A stretch of 64,000 bases of DNA from an uncultured Oscillospiraceae bacterium (GTDB lineage: Bacteria; Bacillota; Clostridia; Oscillospirales; Oscillospiraceae). The translations under genes and the position numbers were made by a program. Positions within the stretch are counted from its first letter, which is position 1. Each line of letters opens with the position of its first letter. Positions 1 through 8,944 of the stretch are shown here, piece after piece. The stretch lies in the NCBI GenBank assembly GCA_949494735.1, contig CATABD010000003.1:1-64000 (forward strand). The letters are read 5' to 3'. The notes below the pieces were generated by a model, which searched no databases, was not told where the DNA came from, and saw only the letters and a list, made by a program, of their open reading frames with translations.

Positions 1-62
1 CCAAGCACGTCTATGTGTGCACCCGCTGCCTCCGCTCCGGCAAGGTCACCCGCGCTGTTTGA
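1..62 (+). CDS. rpmB: 50S ribosomal protein L28, C-terminal fragment (5' end outside window)
   Basis: Frame 3 reads KHVYVCTRCLRSGKVTRAV*, the typical L28 C-terminus; synteny with spoVM/rsgA/prkC supports it. Confidence 0.85.
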   Translation, partial: KHVYVCTRCLRSGKVTRAV

Positions 63-79
63 TTCCATAGGGAACGTAA

Positions 80-116
80 TCTGGGCCCTGCGCATTGCGC
101 AGGGCCCAGATTTTTT
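80..116. terminator. Bidirectional intrinsic terminator between rpmB and plsY
   Basis: Hairpin tctgggccctgcgc-att-gcgcagggcccaga followed by T6. Confidence 0.8.
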
Positions 117-918
117 ACTGTCTGTCCATCTTCTCGCCTTCCGATTCTGCCTTAGGCGCAGATCCGGCTTCCTCCTTGGCGGGGGATGCCCCTTCCGCCC
201 CTGTCACATCGGTCGGCGCCGACTTAGAACGGCTGCCCTTGTGTAGGACAAACTTGGATTCGGTACCCTTCACAATGCGCACCATATTTCCCCTGTGCTT
301 CCACAGCAGCAATCCGCCCATGATGACGGCCAGCAGAATAATCAGGGAATCCCGGTAAACCAACCCTGACACAATCGGGAAAGAAAATCCGGCCCAGCAC
401 GATCCAAGGGAGACATATTTTGTGGCCACAGCCAGGATAATAAAACCACCCCACACCACCAGGGGGACCCACCAGCTCTGGTATGAGCCGCCGCCGATAC
501 CAATCATAATGGCGATAGCGCCGCCGGACAGCACCCCCTTGCCTCCCCTGAATTGGAATGTGCAGGGAAACATGTGTCCCAGAATACAGAACGCGCCGCC
601 CCAATATTTGGACAGCGTAACCAGTTCCGGCGAGATGCTTCCGGCAATAAACATGGCAAACAGCACCGCCGCCACCGCCTTCAGCACATCGCTGAGGATG
701 ACTACCGCCGTCAGCGGTCCGCCAAACACGCGGTAGAAGTTGGTCAGGCCTGCATTTCCACTGCCGTGCTCTCGGATATCGTCCCGCAGGATGTAGCGGG
801 ACACCACCACAGCGCCGTTGAAGCATCCCAGAAAATAGGCCACTACAGCTACGCCTACAGCCGCTACGGCCAGCCAGCCGGGGCTGACGCCTGCCGCTTC
901 CAGCATACGAGAATTCAT
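115..918 (-). CDS. plsY: Glycerol-3-phosphate acyltransferase PlsY
   Basis: YFLGCFNGAVVVSRY, DDIREHGSGNAGLTNFYRVFG, GGKGV motifs; membrane protein. Confidence 0.92.
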   Translation of the reverse strand: MNSRMLEAAGVSPGWLAVAAVGVAVVAYFLGCFNGAVVVSRYILRDDIREHGSGNAGLTNFYRVFGGPLTAVVILSDVLKAVAAVLFAMFIAGSISPELVTLSKYWGGAFCILGHMFPCTFQFRGGKGVLSGGAIAIMIGIGGGSYQSWWVPLVVWGGFIILAVATKYVSLGSCWAGFSFPIVSGLVYRDSLIILLAVIMGGLLLWKHRGNMVRIVKGTESKFVLHKGSRSKSAPTDVTGAEGASPAKEEAGSAPKAESEGEKMDRQ

Positions 919-920
919 GG

Positions 921-2249
921 TCAGTCCTCCTTATCGCCCTTTTGTCGGATAGTTATACGCACTGGGGTCCCTGTCAGGCCAAAAGTGGCGCGAATCTGGT
1001 TTTCCAGGTAGCGCTGGTAAGAAAAATGGAAGAGCTTGGCATCATTGCAAAAAATAACAAAGTGAGGAGGTTTCACCCCGATTTGGGTCATATAATATAT
1101 TTTCAGCCGTTTGCCTTTGTCGGTAGGGGGCTGCACCCGGGCCTGGGCGTCGCCGAGCACCTGATTGAGCACCCCGGTGGGAATGCGCATGGCGGCTTGG
1201 TTTACCACATTGTCGATAAGGCTGAACAGCCGGTCCACGCGCTGGCCAGTGAGGGCGGAGATGAACAGCACCGGGGCATAGGTCATATAGCTTAGATCCC
1301 GCCGAACATCCTCCTCCATGCGCTGCATGGTTTTGCCGTCCTTCTCAATCGCATCCCACTTGTTCACCACAATGATACAGGCCTTGCCCGCCTCATGGGC
1401 TAATCCCGCTACCTTGGTGTCCTGCTCGGTAACGCCCTCCTGCGCGTCAATCATGATAACGCACACATCGCTGCGTTCAATTGCCATGGTAGCCCGGAGG
1501 ACAGAAAACTTTTCCACCCGGTCATCCACCTTGGACTTTTTACGCATCCCCGCCGTATCAATGATGAGGTATGTTTGCCCGTCCTTTTCCAGATAGCTGT
1601 CCACCGCGTCCCGGGTCGTGCCCGCCACATCGGACACAATGACCCGCTCCTGACCTAAAATACGGTTTACCAGGGAGGACTTCCCCACATTTGGCTTGCC
1701 AATAATGGCCACCTTGACCACATCATCCCCTTCCTCTTCCTGATTCTCCGGAGGGAAGAACTCGAAACAGGCGTCCAGCAGATCGCCTGTCCCGTGGCCG
1801 TGAACAGCGGAAACCGGATATGGATCCCCCAGTCCCAGATTATAGAACTCGTACATATCCGGGTCGGTATGGCCGGTGGAATCCATTTTATTCACCGCCA
1901 GCACCACCGGCTTTCGGGAGCGTTGGAGCATCCCGGCCACCTCCTGGTCGGCGGCGGTCATACCCGTGCGGATATCGCACACGAAGATGATGACGGTAGC
2001 GGAGGCAATGGCAATTTCCGCTTGCTCCCGCATAAACGATAAAATCTGGTCATCGGTTCCCGGCTCAATGCCGCCGGTGTCCACCAAATCAAACGTTCGG
2101 CCCCGCCACTCCGCCTGGGCATACAGCCGGTCCCGGGTTACGCCGGGGGTGTCCTCCACAATGGACAGCCGCTTGCCGGTGAGTTTGTTGAACAGCATGG
2201 ATTTACCCACGTTGGGGCGGCCCACAATGGCCACCAGGGGCTTTGCCAT
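921..2249 (-). CDS. der: Ribosome biogenesis GTPase Der (EngA), tandem GTPase domains
   Basis: Two GTPase domains with GRPNVGKSMLFN and GKPNVGKSSLVN, KH-like C-terminus. Confidence 0.97.
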   Translation of the reverse strand: MAKPLVAIVGRPNVGKSMLFNKLTGKRLSIVEDTPGVTRDRLYAQAEWRGRTFDLVDTGGIEPGTDDQILSFMREQAEIAIASATVIIFVCDIRTGMTAADQEVAGMLQRSRKPVVLAVNKMDSTGHTDPDMYEFYNLGLGDPYPVSAVHGHGTGDLLDACFEFFPPENQEEEGDDVVKVAIIGKPNVGKSSLVNRILGQERVIVSDVAGTTRDAVDSYLEKDGQTYLIIDTAGMRKKSKVDDRVEKFSVLRATMAIERSDVCVIMIDAQEGVTEQDTKVAGLAHEAGKACIIVVNKWDAIEKDGKTMQRMEEDVRRDLSYMTYAPVLFISALTGQRVDRLFSLIDNVVNQAAMRIPTGVLNQVLGDAQARVQPPTDKGKRLKIYYMTQIGVKPPHFVIFCNDAKLFHFSYQRYLENQIRATFGLTGTPVRITIRQKGDKED

Positions 2250-2327
2250 GGGACATCCCTCCTAATTCTATATCAGCCTCGGAATACCCGGCAGCCGTAA
2301 GGCAGTGCACCGGGCAATATTTCACAC

Positions 2328-2356
2328 ATTATAATGTAGTATACCAAATCTGTAAA
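2328..2356 (-). promoter_or_regulatory. Predicted sigma-A promoter for der
   Basis: Minus strand TTTACA-N17-TATAAT. Confidence 0.6.
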
Positions 2357-2401
2357 AAAAAAGATAGGGGAAAACAAGAAAAATTTTGAGCAGAATACGA
2401 C

Positions 2402-2432
2402 AAAAAAGCTGCCGGCCAGCGGCAGCTTTTTT
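2402..2432 (-). terminator. Intrinsic terminator downstream of rpmF
   Basis: AAAAAAGCTGCCggccagcGGCAGCTTTTTT hairpin. Confidence 0.8.
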
Positions 2433-2440
2433 CCGTCTAT

Positions 2441-2623
2441 TTACTTCTCGGCAGGAGCGACCTCACGGCCATTGTAGTTCATGCAGTTCTTGCATACACG
2501 GTGGGGCAGGGTGACGGTACCGCACTTGGGACAGGTATTGATACCGGGAGTCTCTAGCTTCCACACGGAACTACGGCGTTTATTCCTGCGCTGCTTGGAT
2601 ACTTTACTCTTCGGGACGGCCAT
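2441..2623 (-). CDS. rpmF: 50S ribosomal protein L32
   Basis: [28 protein letters not shown]...CKNC zinc ribbon. Confidence 0.96.
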   Translation of the reverse strand: MAVPKSKVSKQRRNKRRSSVWKLETPGINTCPKCGTVTLPHRVCKNCMNYNGREVAPAEK

Positions 2624-2664
2624 TTTGACACCTCCTTATTGGTCAATGTCCGCGGACATAAGGA

Positions 2665-3177
2665 CTACTGCTCTGGCTCCTCTGGCTCCAACAGCTGGGC
2701 CAGCACGGCCAGCCTCGGGTCAGTCTCCCGTTTGCAACGGCATTTTTCCAAATTCAAATCCACGCCACAACCGGGACAAAGCCCCTTGCAATCCTGGGAA
2801 CAGAGGTTTTTTGTGTCCATTTCGAGGAGAAATACCTCCTGCATCAGCCCATCCAGCTCCAGTTCACCCTCCCGGTTCAGCTCTACGATGTCATCACTCT
2901 CCCCGTTAGCCAACTCAAACGCTAACAAGGTTTGGCAATCCACCGATTTTCTCCGCTGAAATGGTTTGGCGCACCGGTCGCAGGTGAGGGACAGCACTGT
3001 GTCCAGCCGGGCCTTCAGCTCCAGGGCGCCCGCCCGGTTACTCACCTGCCCTTTTACGCAAATGGGCTGAGCAAAGGGCTTGGCCCCGTTCCATTCCATA
3101 TGGGACAAATCCATCTGGAAGGCAAATGGGAGCACCTCGCCGGGCTGTTGGGCTAAAGGCTTTAAATCCAGTTTCAT
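2665..3177 (-). CDS. DUF177 (YceD-family) protein
   Basis: Position immediately upstream of rpmF; CDRCAKPF and CSQDCKGLCPGCGVDLN motifs. Confidence 0.85.
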   Translation of the reverse strand: MKLDLKPLAQQPGEVLPFAFQMDLSHMEWNGAKPFAQPICVKGQVSNRAGALELKARLDTVLSLTCDRCAKPFQRRKSVDCQTLLAFELANGESDDIVELNREGELELDGLMQEVFLLEMDTKNLCSQDCKGLCPGCGVDLNLEKCRCKRETDPRLAVLAQLLEPEEPEQ

Positions 3178-3289
3178 GGCACACCTCGCATAATGGCACG
3201 ACTGGTATTATACTAGACCTAGCCGGAAATGTCAAACATTTTCCGCAATATTTTGTGGTTTTTTTCGGAATCCACGCTTCCCGCTCTAA

Positions 3290-3450
3290 GAGCCTGTTTC
3301 ATATCTCAAAGAATGCCAGTTGACGAGGAATTTTCCCGTCAGGCGAGGCGGGATTTCGCAGGAATCATTGTGCTATTTCAAGAAATCCCAACGAAGCATA
3401 GCGTGAAAAGATCCGGCAAACAGCATTTTTGGAGATTTTAAACCAGGCTC
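3290..3450. mobile_element. MITE-like non-coding element with imperfect ~19-20 bp terminal inverted repeats
   Basis: Left end GAGCCTGTTTCATATCTC, right end GAGATTTTAAACCAGGCTC; flanked by TAA (possibly CTAA) direct repeats. Confidence 0.5.
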
Positions 3451-3525
3451 TAAGAATGCCAAATGTTCATATCAGGCTCTATTTGCAGTCTTGCTCCTGT
3501 CTCTGCATGCCGGCATACCAGCAAG

Positions 3526-4716
3526 CTAGCCCATCAAAAACTCCTCCAGCCGGTCCATTCCCCTTTTGATGGTCTCTAAGCTGGCGGCATAGGACCAGCG
3601 CAAAAAATTTGGCGCCCCAAATCCACTGCCAGGCACTGCGGCCACCAAGCCGTGCTTTAAAAGCGCGGAAGCGAAGTCGAAATCACTGCGGATAAGCTCC
3701 CCATGGAGGGTTCGGCCCAGCTGCTTCTCAATATTCATCATGATATAAAACGCGCCCTCGGGCATAAGGCAGCTCACACCGTCCATAGCGTTCACCCGCG
3801 CCACCATATAATTCCGGCGTTCCTCGAAGGCGCGGCGCATTTCCTCCACGCAATCCTGGGAACCGGTGAGCGCGGCCACCGATGCAGCCTGGGACACAGA
3901 GCTGGGAGAGCCGGTGGAGTGGCTGAGGAAATTGCCCATCACCTTGGCAATTTCCCTGTTGGACAATAAATAGCCAATCCGCCAGCCGGTCATGGCGTAG
4001 GATTTGGACACGCCGTTGATAAGGATGGTCCGCTCCTTCACATTCTCTCCCAAAGACGCAAAGGAAACGCACTTCACCCCACCGTACAACAGCCCATAAT
4101 AGATTTCATCGCAGATGACATATATATCCTTCTCCACACACACACGGGCAATGGCTTCAAGCTCCTCCTTGGAGTAGACCATGCCGGTAGGATTGCCCGG
4201 GTTGTTAAGAATAAGGGCCTTGGTCTTGGAGGTAATGGCCGCAGACAGCTGCCCGGCCGTTATTTTGAATCCAGCACACTCCGGGGCTGAGACCACCACC
4301 GGCTCCCCCCCTGCCATTTTGATGAGTTCCAGATAGCTCACCCAAAAGGGGGCTGGCAGGATCACTTCGTCGCCGGGATCCACCAGCGCCCGCAGCGCGA
4401 TATATACACAGTGCTTGGCTCCACTGGTCACCACTACCTGGGAGGGCTCATAGTCCAACCCACAGTCCCCTCTCATGCGCCGGCATACTGCCTGCTTTAA
4501 CTCCATCGTGCCGGAGGCCGGGGTATAGCGGGTCACATTGCCGGCGATGGCCCGCTCCGCCGCTGCCTTGATATGGGCCGGAGTATTGAAATCCGGCTCT
4601 CCGGCGGCGAAGCTCGCCACATCCACACCGTCGGCTTTCATCTGCTTGGCCAACACATCAATGGCCATGGTGCTGGACACCTGCACGGCAGACGCGATTC
4701 GGGCAATCTTTTTCAA
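3526..4716 (-). CDS. Pyridoxal phosphate-dependent aminotransferase (aspartate aminotransferase family)
   Basis: FAAGEPDFNTP, NNPGNPTGMVYS, GVSKSYAMTGWRIGY motifs. Confidence 0.92.
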   Translation of the reverse strand: MKKIARIASAVQVSSTMAIDVLAKQMKADGVDVASFAAGEPDFNTPAHIKAAAERAIAGNVTRYTPASGTMELKQAVCRRMRGDCGLDYEPSQVVVTSGAKHCVYIALRALVDPGDEVILPAPFWVSYLELIKMAGGEPVVVSAPECAGFKITAGQLSAAITSKTKALILNNPGNPTGMVYSKEELEAIARVCVEKDIYVICDEIYYGLLYGGVKCVSFASLGENVKERTILINGVSKSYAMTGWRIGYLLSNREIAKVMGNFLSHSTGSPSSVSQAASVAALTGSQDCVEEMRRAFEERRNYMVARVNAMDGVSCLMPEGAFYIMMNIEKQLGRTLHGELIRSDFDFASALLKHGLVAAVPGSGFGAPNFLRWSYAASLETIKRGMDRLEEFLMG

Positions 4717-4841
4717 AGGAATCCCTCCAATTATTGTCTAGCGCATATTATATTCTTCACCTTGCAAAAATGCAAGCACATTTCGATATGTTCTCGGCAT
4801 TTTTGCAAGCTTTATGTTCATTTGTTGCAGAATTGGCATGA

Positions 4842-4876
4842 AAACCTCCCCGTCTGGCTACCAGACGGGGAGGTTT
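4842..4876 (-). terminator. Intrinsic terminator upstream of aminotransferase / downstream of coaX
   Basis: aaaCCTCCCCGTCTGGctaCCAGACGGGGAGGttt palindrome. Confidence 0.7.
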
Positions 4877-4880
4877 CATT

Positions 4881-5654
4881 TCATCGGCGGGTGTTCTTTC
4901 GATAGAGATGGTACAGGCCTTTTACCAGCAGGTCGTGGTCGTATCTGATCTCCCTTCTGCAAAGCCGGTACAGGGCAGGGGCACGGCCCCCTGTGGCCAC
5001 CACTGTGGCGGCCGGGGTTCCCGCCGCCGCCTCCAGGGACTCTATCACCCGGTCAAAGGCGCCGCTATAGCCATACAAAACCCCCGCCCGCATGGCATCT
5101 ACCGTATTGCGCCCCAAAGGCGTATCCACTTGCGCCATAGAAATCTGCGGAAGCTGGGCCCCATTCCGAGACAAGGCCTCCAGGGCAATGTCCACACCGG
5201 GCATGATGGCGCAGCCCTCAAAGGTGTTGGCGCTCATGTAAGAGAAGGTAACCGCAGTGCGGGAGTTGATGACAATGGCAGGAGTCGGATAAAGAACCGA
5301 GACCGCCACGGCGGAGGCCACAATATCGCTGCCCAGCTGGTTATGAATTTCCGCCTTGATATTCAGCCCCGTTTTCAGCCCCGGCCCCACCACCAGGGGA
5401 GGCTTGCCGGTAAGCCGGCGGAGGGTACGAATATATGTGCCGGTGACAGGGGGCACCACGCTGGACAAAATGGCCCCGTCCACTCCGCTCAACTCCGCCT
5501 GGTAGAGGTAAAATACCCCTATCAGGTCAATGGCGCAGCGGTCATCGGTCATTTTCGAGTCAGTCTCCAGTTCCGACTGGAAGGACAGCATCCCCTCCCC
5601 GTCAAACAGTGCGATGGTGGTACGGATATTGCCAATGTCAATGGCCAAAATCAT
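4881..5654 (-). CDS. coaX: Type III pantothenate kinase (start trimmed to MILAIDIGN)
   Basis: MILAIDIGNIRTTIALFD, DLIGVFYLY, GAILSSVVPPVT, VINSRTAVTF. Confidence 0.9.
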   Translation of the reverse strand: MILAIDIGNIRTTIALFDGEGMLSFQSELETDSKMTDDRCAIDLIGVFYLYQAELSGVDGAILSSVVPPVTGTYIRTLRRLTGKPPLVVGPGLKTGLNIKAEIHNQLGSDIVASAVAVSVLYPTPAIVINSRTAVTFSYMSANTFEGCAIMPGVDIALEALSRNGAQLPQISMAQVDTPLGRNTVDAMRAGVLYGYSGAFDRVIESLEAAAGTPAATVVATGGRAPALYRLCRREIRYDHDLLVKGLYHLYRKNTRR

Positions 5655-5773
5655 GTCCTTCTCCCCTTTCTGCCTTTTATTATACACTGGTTTATCCATT
5701 CTGTCACCTGGCAAAAAACAGAGGTGAGATATTCTTTCATACTGTCCATATAGGCAGCCGTGCATAACGCAAT

Positions 5774-5800
5774 GGGCGGCGCGGTAAAACCGCGCCGCCC
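5774..5800. terminator. Stem-loop downstream of SPOCS/LysM gene (weak U-tract)
   Basis: GGGCGGCGCGG-taaaa-CCGCGCCGCCC. Confidence 0.4.
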
Positions 5801-5843
5801 TATTCCCAGGCAGAATACTCTGATTATACTTCTAGATACCCCG

Positions 5844-7355
5844 TCAGATTCTTCTGGCCGGGATGAGCAGCAGCGTGCCCGCCTCCGCCTCTTCTCCGGG
5901 CAGGGTGTTGGCGCAGCGGATATCGTCCACTGTGGAGCCACAGGCTTTTGCGATATCCCACAGCGCCTCCCCCCGCTCCACCCGGCGGATAACCACCGAC
6001 GGCCTGGGGCCCTTCTCTTTCACCTCGCTGGGCTTCACATCGGTGACACAGGCCGCCTGCTCTTCCCGGGTGATGGTCCAGGAAAACTCCGCTTCGAAAC
6101 GTACTTCCAGTCCGCCGGTGACAGGAACGGCAGTGGCCTCCCCCACTGTCCGGCATCGGCAGGCGCACTCGCAGCCTTCCGGCAAATCCACCCGGCAGGT
6201 GACAGGAATTTCCGTCTCCACACCGCAAAGGGCGTCGTCCTCGCTGAGATAGACCGTGCAGGCATTCACCTGTGCCGTGAACTCCATGCCTCCCTCTGCC
6301 GGGGCTCCCGCCAAAGAGGACACGGCAGCAGCGCAGTCCAGCACCTGTTTGGCCGGAATGCCCGATTCACACAGTTTCCGGCCCAGCTCCCGTCTGGCAG
6401 ACCGCTCTGCCAGGGTACACAACCGAACGGGGGACCGCTCCACGTCGATGGGCGTACCCACGCAATAGGCGTCGCTGATAAGTTCCACATTCCGGCGTTC
6501 CCAGACTGCCGCCTGGGCCAACAGCTCCAGAGCGGCCTCCAGCTCCCCTTCACGGGCACGGCATTCCGCATTTTTCAGCGTTACCGTTACCTCGGGCTCC
6601 GCCTCGTCGGGCACTTCGCCAATGTCCAGGATCTGGGAGTACGGAAGTTCAAACCTGGCCTGGCAAACACCCTCCCCGGAGCGATATATTGCCGAGAGCT
6701 GCACGTCCCCCTTGAGCACCAGCTTTTTGCCGATGAACTTGGCGTCCGCTGTCCCCAGCTCCGCCCGGCAGGCAAGCAGCTCCTCAATCTCCGGCCGGGA
6801 GGCCGGGGGGCGGAGCACGTCAGAAAATGCAAAGGTTTTTTCCGTCACGCTTGGTATCACGCAGCATTTTCTCGTCCTAATCAGCTTCTGCACCCCGTCG
6901 TCCACACCCCCTGTCAGGTCTGCGGACAGCTCCCGGCACTCCTTTTCATAGGCTGCCGCCCACACCGATACGTTTACACGCACCAGAATTTTTCTGGGAT
7001 TAATGGTGCGGGCATCCGCCGAGGGAGCTTGCAGATCGGCCAGCACCGGGCATCCGGCGTGGAATCTGGGATCGTCCCGGGTGCACTGAATGGGGATTGC
7101 CACCTCCAATGCCCGGGCCAGCTCCTCCCCCTCGGGTATGTACAGCACCGTCACCTTTGCCGTTCCATTGAGGCGGAGCGTCCCTTCCCCCAATTCCTTA
7201 TCCTTGAGAAAAACTTTGGCCGATGCCGACACAATACGGGCAATGTCCGGGCAAGCGTCGGGCACGATGCTCTCCAGCGTCTCCTCCTGGTTGAACATCA
7301 TCTGCGCCGCGCTGCGGTAGCCTTCCAGCGTGACGCGATGCAGATCCATATTCAT
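5844..7355 (-). CDS. SPOCS (DUF3794) and LysM domain protein, spore-envelope associated
   Basis: Repeated SPOCS modules (ESIVPDACPDIARIV..., VLKGDVQLSAIYRS...) plus C-terminal LysM (VERGEALWDIAKACGSTVDDIRCANTLPGEEAEAGTLLLIPARRI). Confidence 0.88.
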   Translation of the reverse strand: MNMDLHRVTLEGYRSAAQMMFNQEETLESIVPDACPDIARIVSASAKVFLKDKELGEGTLRLNGTAKVTVLYIPEGEELARALEVAIPIQCTRDDPRFHAGCPVLADLQAPSADARTINPRKILVRVNVSVWAAAYEKECRELSADLTGGVDDGVQKLIRTRKCCVIPSVTEKTFAFSDVLRPPASRPEIEELLACRAELGTADAKFIGKKLVLKGDVQLSAIYRSGEGVCQARFELPYSQILDIGEVPDEAEPEVTVTLKNAECRAREGELEAALELLAQAAVWERRNVELISDAYCVGTPIDVERSPVRLCTLAERSARRELGRKLCESGIPAKQVLDCAAAVSSLAGAPAEGGMEFTAQVNACTVYLSEDDALCGVETEIPVTCRVDLPEGCECACRCRTVGEATAVPVTGGLEVRFEAEFSWTITREEQAACVTDVKPSEVKEKGPRPSVVIRRVERGEALWDIAKACGSTVDDIRCANTLPGEEAEAGTLLLIPARRI

Positions 7356-7387
7356 GGCTTCCTCTCCCTTACACGTATTCTGTGCCT

Positions 7388-7416
7388 ACTATATGAGAAA
7401 GCCGGCCCGGATATGC
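7388..7416 (-). promoter_or_regulatory. Sigma-E-like sporulation promoter in front of SPOCS/LysM gene
   Basis: Minus strand gcATAT-N15-CATATAGT (sigma-E -10 consensus CATAcAnT). Confidence 0.4.
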
Positions 7417-7438
7417 TTGTGACGTAGATTCCCCGCCC

Positions 7439-7510
7439 TCACTCCATACGGAAAATTTTGCGCATCAGGCCGCACAGCGCTTTTGGAAATTTTACTACCA
7501 TGACCCGCAT
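7439..7510 (-). CDS. spoVM: Stage V sporulation protein M homologue (23 aa)
   Basis: MRVMVVKFPKALCGLMRKIFRME*; SpoVM-like amphipathic peptide with Pro at position 9; G-rich RBS upstream; lies in the expected rsgA...spoVM...rpmB interval. Confidence 0.82.
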   Translation of the reverse strand: MRVMVVKFPKALCGLMRKIFRME

Positions 7511-7758
7511 GAAATCGCCCCCCTCTCTCGCTGCCCATGATAATCCAGCATATGTGAAAGGGGGCTGTCCTGTTCATTCATTTTTTGCGAAAAATTCTGC
7601 GTTTGAGCTGTCAAATTGAAGGATTTTTGACCGCCTTTTTCTTTTATTTGATTTTTTGCACAAAAAATATGTTTTAAATTTGGTAATATCGTCTAGCCTA
7701 ACCCTTCCATTTTACACTTTGCTATAGTATACTAACCCACGAAAGGAGGCGGTACACC

Positions 7759-7866
7759 ATGCTTGACAGCAATGCCCTCTTGGAGTTGCAAGAACGCAGC
7801 GGCGGGAATAGCCGCGAGATGGACGTCTTTTGCTACATGGCCTACTATCCTTACCTGAACGCCTGA
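7759..7866 (+). CDS. Small uncharacterised protein, 35 aa
   Basis: MLDSNALLELQERSGGNSREMDVFCYMAYYPYLNA*; GAAAGGAGGCGGTACACC RBS; AT-rich upstream region; followed by a strong terminator. Confidence 0.6.
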   Translation: MLDSNALLELQERSGGNSREMDVFCYMAYYPYLNA

Positions 7867-7950
7867 CAGGGTTTGGCCGGCCAGCACAACTGAATAAGGC
7901 GCAAAAGCCGGGCAGATTCCACCAAAAGTCCGCTTTTGATACAATAGAAT

Positions 7951-7993
7951 AAAGAAATGCCCCCTCTGAGCTGGCTCAGAGGGGGCATTTTTA
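7951..7993. terminator. Bidirectional intrinsic terminator between 35-aa ORF and rsgA
   Basis: 14-bp stem ATGCCCCCTCTGAG-ctgg-CTCAGAGGGGGCAT followed by T5. Confidence 0.85.
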
Positions 7994-8044
7994 TATTTTC
8001 TGTCTTGCCACTGATAATTTTACTTACGAATCTGCGCACCCCGG

Positions 8045-8944
8045 TTATTGCTCCAGTTTCTTATCTTTTGCCAACTTCCAATCTGGGAAGTTCTTGGCCT
8101 GTTCATACAAGCGAACATAGCTGTTATGGCGGCTGGGGAAAATTCTCCCCGCCTCCACAGCCGCCCGCACGGCGCACCCCCGCTCCTTCACATGGGCGCA
8201 CCCCTGAAAGCGGCAGCCATCCAGATAGGGTGCAAACTCCCGGAACGCGGCAGCCAGCTTTTCTTTTGGAACGGCTTCCATCTGATCTACATCGAAGGAG
8301 GAAAAACCCGGCGTATCCGCCACCAATCCCCCTGCCGCGGAAAAAAGCTCCACATGGCGAGTGGTATGTCTGCCCCGGCCCAGCTTTTCGCTGACCCCGC
8401 CCACCTCCAGCCCAAAGCCAGGCTGGATGGCATTCAGAAGGCTGGATTTTCCAACCCCTGAATTTCCTGTAAAGGCAGATACCTTTCCGGCAATTGCAGC
8501 AGCCAGGTCATCTAACCCTTCCCCTGTTTCCGCGCTCACCTGAAGCGCAGTAAATCCCGCGCTGCGGTACAGCCCCATTAGCTCATCCGCCTGCTTTAGA
8601 TCGCACTTGTTAAAGACAATGAGAGGTTCGCAGCCCTTCCACTCCGCCATGGCAGCCATGCGGTCTATGAGGAACGGGTCAGTGACCGGCACGGCCTCAG
8701 AGCACACAATCACCATCTGGTCGATATTGGCTACAGCGGGGCGCTGAAACTGGTTTTTCCGGGGGCAGACTGCGTCCACCATCCCTGTCCCCTCTTCGGT
8801 GAGGGTAATATCCACCCAATCTCCTACCAGCGGGGTAATTCTCTGGTGGCGCAGCTTGCCCCGCCCCCGGCAGGGTATATCCCGTCCAGTCCCTGCGTCC
8901 ACGTAGTAAAATCCGCTCAGGGCCTTGATAATCCGTCCTGTCAT
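8045..8944 (-). CDS. rsgA: Ribosome small subunit-dependent GTPase A
   Basis: Circularly permuted GTPase motifs FNKCDL, GNSGVGKSSLLNA, DTPGFSSF; C-terminal Cys/His zinc motif. Confidence 0.96.
   Translation of the reverse strand: MTGRIIKALSGFYYVDAGTGRDIPCRGRGKLRHQRITPLVGDWVDITLTEEGTGMVDAVCPRKNQFQRPAVANIDQMVIVCSEAVPVTDPFLIDRMAAMAEWKGCEPLIVFNKCDLKQADELMGLYRSAGFTALQVSAETGEGLDDLAAAIAGKVSAFTGNSGVGKSSLLNAIQPGFGLEVGGVSEKLGRGRHTTRHVELFSAAGGLVADTPGFSSFDVDQMEAVPKEKLAAAFREFAPYLDGCRFQGCAHVKERGCAVRAAVEAGRIFPSRHNSYVRLYEQAKNFPDWKLAKDKKLEQ

Noticed and set aside
5760-7427. 555-aa plus-strand ORF
   Set aside because: Antisense to the SPOCS/LysM gene; Arg/His/Gln-rich shadow translation
7520-7575. Sigma-E promoter for spoVM (CATATGCT)
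   Set aside because: -10-like match only; no convincing -35 ATA at proper spacing
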